From Candidatus Gastranaerophilales bacterium (lineage in GTDB: Bacteria > Cyanobacteriota > Vampirovibrionia > Gastranaerophilales > Gastranaerophilaceae), in contig CALUPP010000023.1 in NCBI GenBank assembly GCA_944322685.1, positions 1 through 46,353 on the forward strand: a DNA stretch of 46,353 nt, read 5' to 3'. The notes under the pieces are model-generated. The model worked only from the letters and a program-made list of their open reading frames with translations. It was not told the origin of the DNA and ran no database searches. This document shows positions 15,939-24,703 of this stretch, in pieces. How positions within the stretch are numbered: the first letter of the stretch is position 1; each line of letters opens with the position of its first letter. The translations under genes and the position numbers were made by a program.

Positions 15939-17383
15939 TATTCAGCCTCCTTTCCTGACATTTCGGCAGCTTTTTCGGCTTCGGCCTTTTTCTGCACGCT
16001 GGCTTTCTTTGCCTCAGTCAACTCAGGGAAAAATCTTTCCATAATCCTTGGATAAGACCAGTTCAAAATACCGCAGGTAAACGGCAGAATCAAAAGCCCG
16101 ACAATAATACCGGATTTTTTCTTGTAATCCGAAAGAATCTGTTCGGCGCGATTAATTCTTACCTTGAGCCATTTTTTTATTTTTACGCTCTGTAAAACTT
16201 CTTTTCTGTTAGAGCCGTGATATCTTACGCGCTCAATACTTCCTGCTCTTTCCATTTTTTCAATAGCAGAATTCAAAACTTCGGCTTTTGCACGTTTTTC
16301 AGCCATTTGAGCAGCTTTTTCCGTTTCCTCAAGCCCATCAGCCTTAGCAAGCGCAACAACTTCCTGCTCAATAGCAGCCATTTCCTGCTGCATTGTTTTT
16401 ATTGTATCTGCAAATATTTTTTTCTTAGCATTGTTTATTGCTTCGGTTTTATTTTTAACTTCCGGATTGTCATATATTTCTTTGCTCTTTTCTTCTGCAA
16501 GTGCAAGCATTTTGTCAAGCCTTGATGAGGTTTCAACCTTGATATTTGTTTCCATTTCAAGCTGTTTGAGCACTTTTTCTTCGGCAATTTCCTCAGCGCG
16601 GCGCTCAATATCTTCGGTGAGCTTTTTAACGTCGATACGCTTGGATTTTATGATGCTTTTGCCCTTTTTCTTGAATGAATCAAGGTCTTTCATCTCGCCG
16701 AGTTCAGCATCTGTTACTTTATAATCTTTTTTAATAAGCTCTCTGAACGCAGAAACCCTTGCATCCTGGAATTCTTTAGGCTTAATCAAGTCAGCCACCG
16801 GAATTTCTGTATTCGCCATCTCTTTTCTGTACCGATTCAGCTCGGAATAGAACGCCTCATCTTGATAATGTTGAAGTCTTTGTTTGAAAAATGCCCTTTT
16901 GGACATAAATTCTTTACCGTTCAACGCTGCCTGGGCCTTTTCATGTTTATATTCAGCATTAATGAGTTTTCTGAGCGCAGATTCTTTCGGTTTTGCCCTC
17001 AAATCCATACGATCAGTGCCCAAATAAGTAGCATGCCTGTCCAGCATATCGTTATATTTGCTCATAACAAGCAGCTGAACCCCGAGGTTAATCACTGCCG
17101 AAATAGGCTGACGCCAAGCGGTATAAGCTTTTGTTTTGTTATCTTCATGTGAAAGCGGGTTATATCTGATAAAAATCGGCGCAACTGCGGAAGTACCTAT
17201 CGCCGTAACAACGTTGTTTAAGTTTTCACCGTTGTTTGTACCCAAATACTGTAAACCTTTTTGGATTCCCTTGCTGTGTTCATACATATCTTGGCCGAGT
17301 TTTCTCAACGCAACCCAGTTGCCGAAATTCGGACGGGCACTCCGCCTCAAACTCACACTATTTAAATCATTTCGCACTTCCAT
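15938..17383 (-). CDS. Unrecognised coiled-coil membrane protein
   Basis: A 481-residue protein of no recognised family. The N-terminus carries the short segment RPNFGNWVALRKLG, an 'FG' motif seen in other proteins of this window. A weakly hydrophobic stretch lies at about 85-115 (ISAVINLGVQLLVMSKY). Residues 130-400 are long, charged, Lys/Glu/Ala-rich helices likely to form coiled coil. A hydrophobic segment at about 425-450 (GIIVGLLILPFTCGIL) could be a membrane anchor, followed by a short Lys/Ala/Glu tail. It is translationally coupled to the 243-residue gene downstream and divergent from ftsZ. A structural or envelope role is possible but not shown. Confidence 0.75.
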   Translation of the reverse strand: MEVRNDLNSVSLRRSARPNFGNWVALRKLGQDMYEHSKGIQKGLQYLGTNNGENLNNVVTAIGTSAVAPIFIRYNPLSHEDNKTKAYTAWRQPISAVINLGVQLLVMSKYNDMLDRHATYLGTDRMDLRAKPKESALRKLINAEYKHEKAQAALNGKEFMSKRAFFKQRLQHYQDEAFYSELNRYRKEMANTEIPVADLIKPKEFQDARVSAFRELIKKDYKVTDAELGEMKDLDSFKKKGKSIIKSKRIDVKKLTEDIERRAEEIAEEKVLKQLEMETNIKVETSSRLDKMLALAEEKSKEIYDNPEVKNKTEAINNAKKKIFADTIKTMQQEMAAIEQEVVALAKADGLEETEKAAQMAEKRAKAEVLNSAIEKMERAGSIERVRYHGSNRKEVLQSVKIKKWLKVRINRAEQILSDYKKKSGIIVGLLILPFTCGILNWSYPRIMERFFPELTEAKKASVQKKAEAEKAAEMSGKEAE

Positions 17384-17456
17384 AATTTTGCCTTTTTAGA
17401 CCTACATATTAAACAACAATCAAACAAAATAAAAATTGCGCCTTTTTTTACTTAAC

Positions 17457-17539
17457 TTAACAATTGTTAACAAATTCCATTTAGATTGCAGTTTAAAAAT
17501 GTTATCCCTAAATCATACCTAAATTTACATGCCGCATGT
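17457..17539. promoter_or_regulatory. Two palindromes between ftsZ and the divergent operon
   Basis: TTAACAATTGTTAA (17457-17470) is a perfect 14-base palindrome. ACATGCCGCATGT (17527-17539) is a 13-base palindrome around one base. Both lie in the 326-base gap between the divergent 481-residue gene and the chosen ftsZ start, so either could be an operator. The rest of the gap is very AT-rich and has no convincing promoter pair. Confidence 0.3.
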
Positions 17540-17709
17540 TATTACAAAAATAATAAAATCACAAAATAAAAAAATAAATATTAAAATAAATAAACATTTC
17601 CTCAAAATTTCTTTACTACTGGATTTGTTTTAAATAGTATTGTAAAGTAGATTGTATATAAATTACGATTAAATTGATACAACAGTTAACAGATAAAAGA
17701 GGTTCAAAC

Positions 17710-18900
17710 GTGGACAATATCGGACCAGATATCTTCGGAAGAAGAGAAGAAAAAAAAGAAGAATTTGAAATTCCTGCAATGTCTAATGCAGCTGACATAA
17801 AAGTTATCGGCGTAGGCGGCGGCGGCGGAAATGCCGTAAACAGAATGATAAAAGCCGGCCTCGGAGGCGTAAACTTCTGGGCAATGAACACAGACAATCA
17901 GGTGCTTGAAATGTCTGCTGCTGATAACAAAATCAGACTCGGCGGAAAATTAACAAACGGCCTCGGCGCAGGCGGAGACCCCTCAGTAGGCGAAAAAGCA
18001 GCTGAAGAAACCCGTGATCAGATTGTACAAGCGCTTGACGGGGCAGATATGGTGTTCGTTACGGCCGGAATGGGCGGCGGAACCGGTACGGGGGCTGCTC
18101 CTGTTGTTGCTAAAATCGCAAAAGAACTCGGCGCGCTCACTATCGGCGTTGTAACCAAGCCTTTCAGCTTTGAGGGCAAAAGAAGAATGAATCAGGCAAT
18201 GCAGGGACTTGAAAAACTGAAAGAAACTGTTGATGCACTGATTGTTATCCCGAATGACAAACTTCTTGAGGTTGTTGAAAGAAGAACAACAATGAAAGAA
18301 GCATTTCAGGTCGTAGATGAAGTGCTTTTGAGAGGTGTTCAGGGCATTTCTGACATAATTACGGTTCCCGGACTTATCAACGTTGACTTTGCGGATGTAA
18401 AAGCAGTAATGCAGTCCAGCGGCTCGGCTTTGATGGGCATCGGACGCGGAACAGGCGAAGGCAGAGCGATGGAAGCCGCAAAACTGGCTATAAATTCACC
18501 GCTTCTTGAAACATCAATAAACGGCGCATCCGGTATTATTATGAACGTTACAGGCGGCTCCGATATGACCTTGCACGAAGTAACAGAAGCTGCTCAGGTT
18601 ATCCACGACGCTGTTGCAGAAGACGCAATTGTTACATTCGGCTCGGTTATTGATGACAGAATCCAGGGAGAAATCCAAATTACGGTTATTGCTACGGGCT
18701 TTGAAATGAAAAATACTGACGTTTTTGCGAAAGAACAACCCAAAGCGCTCAGTGCTGCGGACTTTTTCTCAAATTCATTCAACAGCGCAGCAGCACAATC
18801 CCAGACTTCCCAGCCGAAACCGGCAATCGCGCCTGCACAAAAGGCACCAGCACAGGATTTGATGAGCATCATTGATATCCCGCCGTTTCTTCAAAAATAA
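17710..18900 (+). CDS. ftsZ: Cell division protein FtsZ
   Basis: A 396-residue tubulin-like GTPase that polymerises into the division ring. Signatures are [20 protein letters not shown], the tubulin loop [22 protein letters not shown] and a C-terminal linker rich in Ala/Gln/Pro ending IDIPPFLQK, the peptide that binds FtsA/SepF-type partners. The start is GTG 17710: AAAGAGG stands eight bases before it, whereas the in-frame TTG at 17674 has no ribosome site. ftsA and ftsQ are not adjacent; the gene is monocistronic with its own terminator. Confidence 0.97.
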   Translation: MDNIGPDIFGRREEKKEEFEIPAMSNAADIKVIGVGGGGGNAVNRMIKAGLGGVNFWAMNTDNQVLEMSAADNKIRLGGKLTNGLGAGGDPSVGEKAAEETRDQIVQALDGADMVFVTAGMGGGTGTGAAPVVAKIAKELGALTIGVVTKPFSFEGKRRMNQAMQGLEKLKETVDALIVIPNDKLLEVVERRTTMKEAFQVVDEVLLRGVQGISDIITVPGLINVDFADVKAVMQSSGSALMGIGRGTGEGRAMEAAKLAINSPLLETSINGASGIIMNVTGGSDMTLHEVTEAAQVIHDAVAEDAIVTFGSVIDDRIQGEIQITVIATGFEMKNTDVFAKEQPKALSAADFFSNSFNSAAAQSQTSQPKPAIAPAQKAPAQDLMSIIDIPPFLQK

Positions 18901-18919
18901 CAATAAATAAAATAAACAA

Positions 18920-18953
18920 AAAGAGCCTCGTGATAAAAACGGGCTCTTTTTTT
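18920..18953 (+). terminator. Intrinsic terminator of ftsZ
   Basis: An 8-bp stem (AAAGAGCC at 18920-18927 with GGCTCTTT at 18942-18949), a 14-base loop and seven T. Confidence 0.88.
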
Positions 18954-19042
18954 ACGTAAAAAATAAATTGGTTAGCGATTGTTTATGAAATTTGTTAAGC
19001 AAGCTCCCAAAATCCGTTGACAAGCCTCTGTGCTTGTAGTTT

Positions 19043-19050
19043 GATATAAT
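19043..19050 (+). promoter_or_regulatory. Extended -10 promoter of rpsL-rpsG with a long leader
   Basis: The overlapping TGA-TATAAT is a near-ideal extended -10; a TTGACA at 19017-19022 is too far away (22-base spacing) to be a normal partner. The predicted leader of about 115 bases holds a hairpin (ATGGCG 19104-19109 with CGCCGT 19116-19121, one G-T pair), a possible site for ribosomal-protein feedback. Confidence 0.5.
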
Positions 19051-19170
19051 TGTATCTTTGCGCAGATTACGGATTTGTGCTGAAAACCTGATTTGCGTAC
19101 GATATGGCGATAGAGCGCCGTTGCAAACTCTAAACCGGATAATAAATAAAAATTTACATAAGGAGAATCT

Positions 19171-19548
19171 ATGCCAACAATTGCACAATTGGTTAGAAAA
19201 GAACGTAAAAAACTTGAAGATAAAACAAAATCACCGGCTCTGACAAACTGCCCTCAAAGACGCGGCGTTTGCACAAGAGTTTATACTACTACACCTAAAA
19301 AACCGAACTCAGCATTGAGAAAAGTCGCTCGTGTAAGACTGACAAACGGTTTTGAAGTTACATCCTACATCCCCGGCATCGGCCACAACCTCCAGGAGCA
19401 CAGCGTTGTTCTCATCAGAGGCGGCAGGGTCAAAGATCTCCCGGGCGTAAGATATCACATCATCAGAGGCACCCTCGACACAGCAGGCGTCGCAAACAGA
19501 GAACAATCCCGTTCTAAATACGGCGCTAAAAAAGCTAAAAAGAAATAA
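19171..19548 (+). CDS. rpsL: 30S ribosomal protein S12
   Basis: A 125-residue protein of the decoding centre. Family motifs are [44 protein letters not shown] and [14 protein letters not shown]. Lys at the PKKPNS position and the second conserved Lys/Arg region are wild type for streptomycin sensitivity. A strong AAGGAG ribosome site precedes the ATG. rpsG follows after 37 bases. Confidence 0.98.
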   Translation: MPTIAQLVRKERKKLEDKTKSPALTNCPQRRGVCTRVYTTTPKKPNSALRKVARVRLTNGFEVTSYIPGIGHNLQEHSVVLIRGGRVKDLPGVRYHIIRGTLDTAGVANREQSRSKYGAKKAKKK

Positions 19549-19585
19549 AACAGATAAAGTAGTATAAATCAAAAGGAAAATAACA

Positions 19586-20056
19586 ATGTCAAGAAGAAAT
19601 AAACCGCCGAAAAGAATACCGGCACCAGATGCAGTATACAACAGCGTTGATATTGCAAAATTTATTAACAGATTGATGAGACGCGGTAAAAAATCTATCG
19701 CAGAAAAGATTTTCTATTCAACAATGGAAAATATTAAAGAAAAAACTAAAGAAGATCCGACAGAAGTATTTAAAAAAGCGTTGACCAACGTAACTCCTCT
19801 GCTTGAAGTTAAAGCAAGAAGAATCGGCGGCTCAACATACCAGGTTCCTGTTGAAGTAAAACCGGACAGAGGTATGGGGTTGGGTTCTATCTGGATGATT
19901 GACGCGGCTAAGAAAAGACACGGCAAATCCATGATAGACAAACTCACCGCAGAAATCCTTGATGCTTCAAACGGAAACGGTGCAGCTTGCAAAAAACGCG
20001 AAGACACTCACAAAATGGCTGAAGCAAACAAAGCTTTTGCACATTACAGATACTAA
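19586..20056 (+). CDS. rpsG: 30S ribosomal protein S7
   Basis: A 156-residue basic protein that nucleates the head of the small subunit. It begins MSRRNKPPKR and contains KFINRLMRRGKKSIAEKI, RRIGGSTYQVPVEV and the C-terminal HKMAEANKAFAHYRY. Full length, with an AAAGGAAAA ribosome site. It is followed by a terminator, so the usual downstream fusA and tuf are not co-transcribed here. Confidence 0.98.
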   Translation: MSRRNKPPKRIPAPDAVYNSVDIAKFINRLMRRGKKSIAEKIFYSTMENIKEKTKEDPTEVFKKALTNVTPLLEVKARRIGGSTYQVPVEVKPDRGMGLGSIWMIDAAKKRHGKSMIDKLTAEILDASNGNGAACKKREDTHKMAEANKAFAHYRY

Positions 20057-20074
20057 TTCAGTAAAACAATACAT

Positions 20075-20108
20075 AAAAAGCGGATTCTTAAGAGATTCCG
20101 CTTTTTTA
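20075..20108 (+). terminator. Intrinsic terminator of rpsL-rpsG
   Basis: AAAAGCGGA (20076-20084) pairs with TCCGCTTTT (20097-20105), with further pairing in the loop region and a T-tract. It ends the str-type operon directly after rpsG. Confidence 0.88.
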
Positions 20109-20173
20109 TTATAAATATTTATTAATTTTGCGCAATAAAACGAATGCCTAGCCTGCCCAACAAATACGGGGAA

Positions 20174-20200
20174 ATAAAAAAACCGGACATAACCGGTTTT
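20174..20200 (-). terminator. Intrinsic terminator of the small FG-motif gene
   Basis: On the minus strand AAAACCGG (20200-20193) pairs with CCGGTTTT (20186-20179), followed by further T. It starts three bases after the stop codon of the 65-residue gene, which supports that gene being expressed. Confidence 0.85.
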
Positions 20201-20202
20201 CC

Positions 20203-20400
20203 TTATTTGAGCATGCCTTTAAGATTTTTTATTGCATTCCCAACAAATTTTATTGATTTATTCAGATACAGAGTTGGTTTTGTAATTGAATGGTCTTCCA
20301 TCGGTCTTAGCCCGTACAAAACTTTTACGGGTTTTTTAGAAGATTTTCCCGTTCTAGATAAAATATTGCTTGCACCGAATGAAATTTTAGATGTTTGCAT
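20203..20400 (-). CDS. Small basic protein with N-terminal SFGAS motif
   Basis: A 65-residue basic protein of unknown function (MQTSKISFGAS at the N-terminus, Lys-rich throughout, C-terminal FVGNAIKNLKGMLK). It is supported as a real gene by a GAAAGGAA ribosome site eight bases before the ATG and by its own terminator directly after the stop. The short 'SFGAS' start resembles N-termini recalled from many gut Melainabacteria proteins. No signal peptide or membrane segment. The surrounding 20109-20202 and 20401-20546 hold no other gene. Confidence 0.7.
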   Translation of the reverse strand: MQTSKISFGASNILSRTGKSSKKPVKVLYGLRPMEDHSITKPTLYLNKSIKFVGNAIKNLKGMLK

Positions 20401-20546
20401 ATTCTTTTCCTTTCTTCCGTTGTTTCGTGCTTTTATTAAAACACATAAAAATACAAATTGCCTTTTTTAAAACAATATTTACAAAAATTAGCAAATATAC
20501 ATGCTAAACTACATTAAAAGAGCTCATAATATTGCAGGAAAAAGAA

Positions 20547-23429
20547 ATGACGGAGAAAAAAACATTAGTACTCATAGACGGACACGCGCTGGCATTCAGA
20601 AGCTACTTTGCGCTTGAACGCACTGGGATGAAAACAACCGACAAACAGCCGACTTGGGCTGTTTTTGGCTTTTTTAAAGCAATATTTGACCTTTTGAAAA
20701 ATAAAAACCTCAAACTCGACGCAATCGGCGTTGCATTTGACGTAAGCCACCAAACTTTCCGCGTTGAAAAATACGAACAATACAAAGCAAACCGCGAAGC
20801 AATGCCCGATATGATGAAAAGCCAAATGGAGCTGATTTTTGAGGGCCTGCGTGCGTTCAACATCCCTATTTATACAAAAGAGGGCTTCGAGGCTGACGAC
20901 GTAATCGGCACAATCGCCACAAAAGCCTGCGAATTGGGGCATAATACGACAATTTTGACCGGCGATCAGGACGCTTTTCAACTTATTCAAAAAAATAACT
21001 GCATAACCGTCCTTATCCCGTCAAAAGGCGAACTCGTCTGCTACGATTGGGAAAGAGTTCATGACAAACTGGGGGTTTATCCCGATCAAATAATCGATTA
21101 TAAAGCTCTGCGCGGCGATACATCGGACAATATACCCGGAATCCGGGGCATAGGCGAAAAAACAGCAGCAAAACTGCTGACTGACTGGGGCACATTGGAG
21201 AATATTTACGCAAATATTGATAAAATCGAGGGGAAATCACTAAAAACAAAACTCCAAGAGGGCGAAGAAATCGCAAAATTGAGCCAGTTTCTCGCAACAA
21301 TAAAACTCGACGTAGATGTTGATTTTGACTTTGAAAAAACGAACCTGGTAATGCCAGATGTCGAAAAAGTAGCCCAATTTTTCCAAAAACTCCAGCTTTA
21401 CAGCTTTTTGAAAAATATAGGCGACGTGCTTAAACCTTTCGGGCACAACGGAGAGCTTCCGGCAGAAATAAGCGAGAAAAAAGCCGTCGTACTTTCTCCT
21501 GACGAAGAACCGGCGCAAAAACAGCTCGGGTTTTCGTTTTTGATGCCCCAACAAACCGCAGAAAAAGAACCTGCGCTCAAAAACAACGTCAAAATTGTTA
21601 AAACCATCGAAGAATTGGAGGTTCTCGCCAAAGCAATCAGCAGCAAAACGCTCCTGGCAATGGAAGCGGAGCCCACATCACAAGAAGATTTCGACGCAAC
21701 AATAACCGGCATTGCAATAGCCTACAATGACAGCATAAACGCCGATGGAAACCAAATTATTGCGGATAAAAATCCAAAACCGACGCAAAGTTTCTACATT
21801 CCGCTCGACCACGACGGCGAAACACTACCTGAAAAAGAGGTTTTGCAGCTATTAAAACCAATTTTTGAAAATGAAAATATCTCAAAAACAATTTTTGACA
21901 TAAAAAATGAAATAAACCTGCTGAAAAAATACGATATAAAGCTGAAAGGCCCGCTTTTTGACACGATGCTGGCAAGCTACGTTAATGATCCGTCAAGAAA
22001 ACATGACCTGAAATCACAGGCTTTGCAAAACCTTGAAATTGTGATAAAAGAATGGACGGATGTGGTCGGAAAAGCAAAATCCAAGGTTCTTTTTAACACA
22101 ATCTCAACGGATACGGCCGCAAAATACGCCTGCAACAACGTTTTTGCGAATCTTGAGCTGACAAAGTTCTGGGCCGAAAAATTGAAACCGGAAGACAAAA
22201 AACTTCTGGAAAACGTCGAAATCCCAACCGCAATCGTTCTTGCGAACATGGAATTTAACGGAGTTTCGCTTGATGTCCAATATCTTGAAGATTTATCCGA
22301 CGAACTCAACGGAAAACTTGAAAAAATCGAAGCAAGAATCTACGCACTCGCCGGCGAAACATTCAACGTAAACTCGCCAAGGCAGGTCGGCTACATTCTT
22401 TTTGAAAAATTGGGCATAAAACCCCGCGGCAAAAAAAGAGGCGCGCAAAACTACTCAACGGATGCTAAAGTTTTGAACGAATTGGCAATGGATTACAGCA
22501 TCGCGGAATATCTCCTTGAACAACGCCAATGCTCAAAGCTAAAAACCACTTATGTCGACGCCTTGCCTTTCATGCTGTCAAAATCGGACGGAAAAATACA
22601 CACCCACTACAACCAAACAACAACAGTAACGGGCCGGCTCTCCTCATCAAACCCGAATTTGCAAAATATCCCGATAAAAACCGAATTGGGCAACAGAATT
22701 CGCAAAGCATTCATCCCGACCGACCGGGAAAATCAAATTCTGCTCTCGGCCGACTACTCGCAGATAGAATTAAGGCTTCTTGCGCATGTTTCCGAGGACA
22801 AAACGCTCGTAGAAGCTTTTAACAACAACATTGACGTCCATGCGCAAACAGCATCAAAAATATTTGACGTTCCGGTCGAAAAAGTCACAAAATCAATGAG
22901 AAGCAAGGCAAAAGCCGTAAATTTCGGCATAGTTTACGGCCAGACTCGCTACGGACTAGCCGCAGCAATCAACATAACACCGCAGGAAGCTCAGGTTTTC
23001 ATTGACAAATATTTTGCACACTTTCCCGGTGTCCACAGATACATGGAAAAAGCCGTCGAAGATGCCTACAAAAACGGATATGCGCAAACAATGTACGGCC
23101 GAAAACGCTATCTGCTAGATGAGTTGATGAGCTCAAATCATCAAATAAAAGAATTTGCCCAAAGAGCGGCAATTAACAGCCCGCTTCAAGGCGCGGCAGC
23201 AGATATCATAAAAATGGCGATGATCGACCTTTACAAAAAGCTTGTAAACGGAAATTTCCGCTCTAAAATGATTATGCAGGTTCATGACGAACTGATTCTT
23301 GAGGTTTACAAAGACGAACTGGAAGAAATAAAAAAACTCGTCGTCGAAGCAATGGAACTCGGCCAGCCGTTCAAAGTTCCGCTGCTCGTTGATGTTGAAA
23401 TCGGTGAAAACTGGATGGACGGAGAATAA
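20547..23429 (+). CDS. polA: DNA polymerase I
   Basis: A 960-residue repair polymerase. Domains: 5'-3' exonuclease (1-290, with LVLIDGHALAFRSYFAL and FEADDVIGTIA), a 3'-5' exonuclease-like domain (about 350-545) and the polymerase. Polymerase motifs are intact: A, SADYSQIELRLLAH; B, RSKAKAVNFGIVYGQTRYGLA; C, QVHDELILEV. The proofreading domain is altered: motif I reads ME373AE375, motif II NE455 instead of an Asp, motif III Y527-x3-N531 instead of Asp. Proofreading may be weak or lost. ATG 20547 follows an AGGAA ribosome site; an upstream TTG in frame is less likely. A small exported-protein gene starts two bases after the stop. Confidence 0.95.
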   Translation: MTEKKTLVLIDGHALAFRSYFALERTGMKTTDKQPTWAVFGFFKAIFDLLKNKNLKLDAIGVAFDVSHQTFRVEKYEQYKANREAMPDMMKSQMELIFEGLRAFNIPIYTKEGFEADDVIGTIATKACELGHNTTILTGDQDAFQLIQKNNCITVLIPSKGELVCYDWERVHDKLGVYPDQIIDYKALRGDTSDNIPGIRGIGEKTAAKLLTDWGTLENIYANIDKIEGKSLKTKLQEGEEIAKLSQFLATIKLDVDVDFDFEKTNLVMPDVEKVAQFFQKLQLYSFLKNIGDVLKPFGHNGELPAEISEKKAVVLSPDEEPAQKQLGFSFLMPQQTAEKEPALKNNVKIVKTIEELEVLAKAISSKTLLAMEAEPTSQEDFDATITGIAIAYNDSINADGNQIIADKNPKPTQSFYIPLDHDGETLPEKEVLQLLKPIFENENISKTIFDIKNEINLLKKYDIKLKGPLFDTMLASYVNDPSRKHDLKSQALQNLEIVIKEWTDVVGKAKSKVLFNTISTDTAAKYACNNVFANLELTKFWAEKLKPEDKKLLENVEIPTAIVLANMEFNGVSLDVQYLEDLSDELNGKLEKIEARIYALAGETFNVNSPRQVGYILFEKLGIKPRGKKRGAQNYSTDAKVLNELAMDYSIAEYLLEQRQCSKLKTTYVDALPFMLSKSDGKIHTHYNQTTTVTGRLSSSNPNLQNIPIKTELGNRIRKAFIPTDRENQILLSADYSQIELRLLAHVSEDKTLVEAFNNNIDVHAQTASKIFDVPVEKVTKSMRSKAKAVNFGIVYGQTRYGLAAAINITPQEAQVFIDKYFAHFPGVHRYMEKAVEDAYKNGYAQTMYGRKRYLLDELMSSNHQIKEFAQRAAINSPLQGAAADIIKMAMIDLYKKLVNGNFRSKMIMQVHDELILEVYKDELEEIKKLVVEAMELGQPFKVPLLVDVEIGENWMDGE

Positions 23430-23431
23430 AA

Positions 23432-23830
23432 ATGAAAAAAATCTGCTTATTTTTAACATTTCTAATGATTGTTTCGGCTCAATCCGCAAAATGCGCCCAA
23501 ACCTCAACCGCCCAACCACAGACCTACGCATCTTATCAAAGCTGCCTGAGGCAATATCAGCTCCCGTTTGAAAAACTCTATTATCTGGCGCTCAGCGCAG
23601 TCAACTCAAACAAGTTTGAAATCCTTGAAATGCAGTCAAGAAGCGGCTATATCCTTTTTGAATACAACAACAAAGAATTTCTGCTCAGCATCATGAAAAA
23701 AGACAACAAAACCTCTTTCATAAAACTGACTCCGGCCGATAACGACTATTATTTTTCATCATCTATCCCGCAGCGGATATTTTCAACAATTGATATGACA
23801 ATCGGACTTCCGGTTCAAGAAATAAAGTAG
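23432..23830 (+). CDS. Small exported protein of unknown function
   Basis: A 132-residue protein with a clear signal peptide (about 1-22, MKKICLFLTFLMIVSAQSAKCA). The mature part of about 110 residues has two short segments typical of an alpha/beta fold (FEKLYYLALSAVNSNKFEILEMQSR, then GYILFEYNNKEFLLSIMKK) and a hydrophilic end. No family recognised. Its ATG lies two bases after the polA stop, so it is probably translated with polA although the functions look unrelated. Confidence 0.78.
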   Translation: MKKICLFLTFLMIVSAQSAKCAQTSTAQPQTYASYQSCLRQYQLPFEKLYYLALSAVNSNKFEILEMQSRSGYILFEYNNKEFLLSIMKKDNKTSFIKLTPADNDYYFSSSIPQRIFSTIDMTIGLPVQEIK

Positions 23831-23863
23831 AAAAAGCCGATTTGAACCGCAAAAAGCCAAAAA

Positions 23864-24640
23864 TCACAACAATTTTCCCAAATTTTCCTCCAATGAAGCC
23901 AATACCTCTAAAACTTCATCATTTCCGCAGCTAAAAAGACGGAAAAAATCCTCCTCAAAATTTTGCGGAAGCTTTTTACACAATTTCTTGGCATAAAAAA
24001 CAAGCCTCTTTTCGCCCGGATGATAAACCCTGTTCAGCGCAAATAACGAATCAAAATAACTCGCTAAAAATGCGGTTATTCTGTGGTTTACGCTGATAAA
24101 ATCACCGCGTTTTAATGCGTTTTTAATCTGAGCATAAAAAGAGGAATATTTTTTCTTTCTTAACAGAACAAAATTCTTCTTTATTATATTTTTTGCAAGC
24201 TCATCGGGATATTCCGCGGTAATTTTCCGCTGCAATCCCTCAAACCAGCCGTCTTTGTCATATAGGATTTTTGAAGACGCAACATTATGCAAAAGTGCGG
24301 TTGTATAACCGACCCAGGCGTTTTTTTCATCATAAATGCTCTTAACAATGCCCTCAATCCACTCGGGACTTCGATACATTATATCCAGACCCTTTTGTGA
24401 ATCAGAAATTACCATCTCATCGCCCGTTTCCCAATATCGGTTGTCCAATTCAGGGTTTTGGGCATATTTTTGCGCAATACAAGCCCTCACCTCAACCGGA
24501 ATCTCCTTTTCCGTATAAATATATACATCAAAATCCGAATCTTCATCAAAAGTGCCCGCAGTCGTCGAGCCCGAAAGCGCAATCGCCCTTACTGACGAAA
24601 TTTGAGAAAATTCGTAAACAATCTTTTCAAAATCTGGCAT
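23864..24640 (-). CDS. DUF4037/nucleotidyltransferase-domain protein
   Basis: A 258-residue soluble protein. The N-terminal nucleotidyltransferase signature is present: LSGSTTAGTFDEDSDFDVYIY (GS at 23-24, then D-F-D) at residues 22-42. The remainder is mostly helical and resembles the DUF4037 region (IKNALKRGDFISVNHRITAFLASYFDSLFALNRVYHPGEKRL). It probably transfers a nucleotide to a protein or small molecule, but the substrate is unknown. Its gene converges with the polA-linked gene and diverges from the exported pair at 24704. Confidence 0.8.
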   Translation of the reverse strand: MPDFEKIVYEFSQISSVRAIALSGSTTAGTFDEDSDFDVYIYTEKEIPVEVRACIAQKYAQNPELDNRYWETGDEMVISDSQKGLDIMYRSPEWIEGIVKSIYDEKNAWVGYTTALLHNVASSKILYDKDGWFEGLQRKITAEYPDELAKNIIKKNFVLLRKKKYSSFYAQIKNALKRGDFISVNHRITAFLASYFDSLFALNRVYHPGEKRLVFYAKKLCKKLPQNFEEDFFRLFSCGNDEVLEVLASLEENLGKLL

Positions 24641-24654
24641 TTTTCACCTCTAAA

Positions 24655-24684
24655 TTACAAGAAAAACTTTTTGTATGCTATAAG
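24655..24684 (+). promoter_or_regulatory. Promoter of the tandem exported-protein operon
   Basis: TTACAA (24655-24660), an 18-base spacer and TATAAG (24679-24684) preceded by TGC, so an extended -10. It lies 19 bases before the ATG, with AAGGA as the ribosome site. Confidence 0.6.
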
Positions 24685-24703
24685 TTTATTATAAGGATAA
24701 TTT

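Noticed and set aside
17674-17709. TTG start 12 codons upstream for ftsZ
   Set aside because: No ribosome site before the TTG, while GTG 17710 has AAAGAGG at the right distance.
19017-19050. TTGACA plus TATAAT as a normal promoter for rpsL
   Set aside because: The spacing is 22 bases, too long; the TGA-TATAAT extended -10 explains the start without it.
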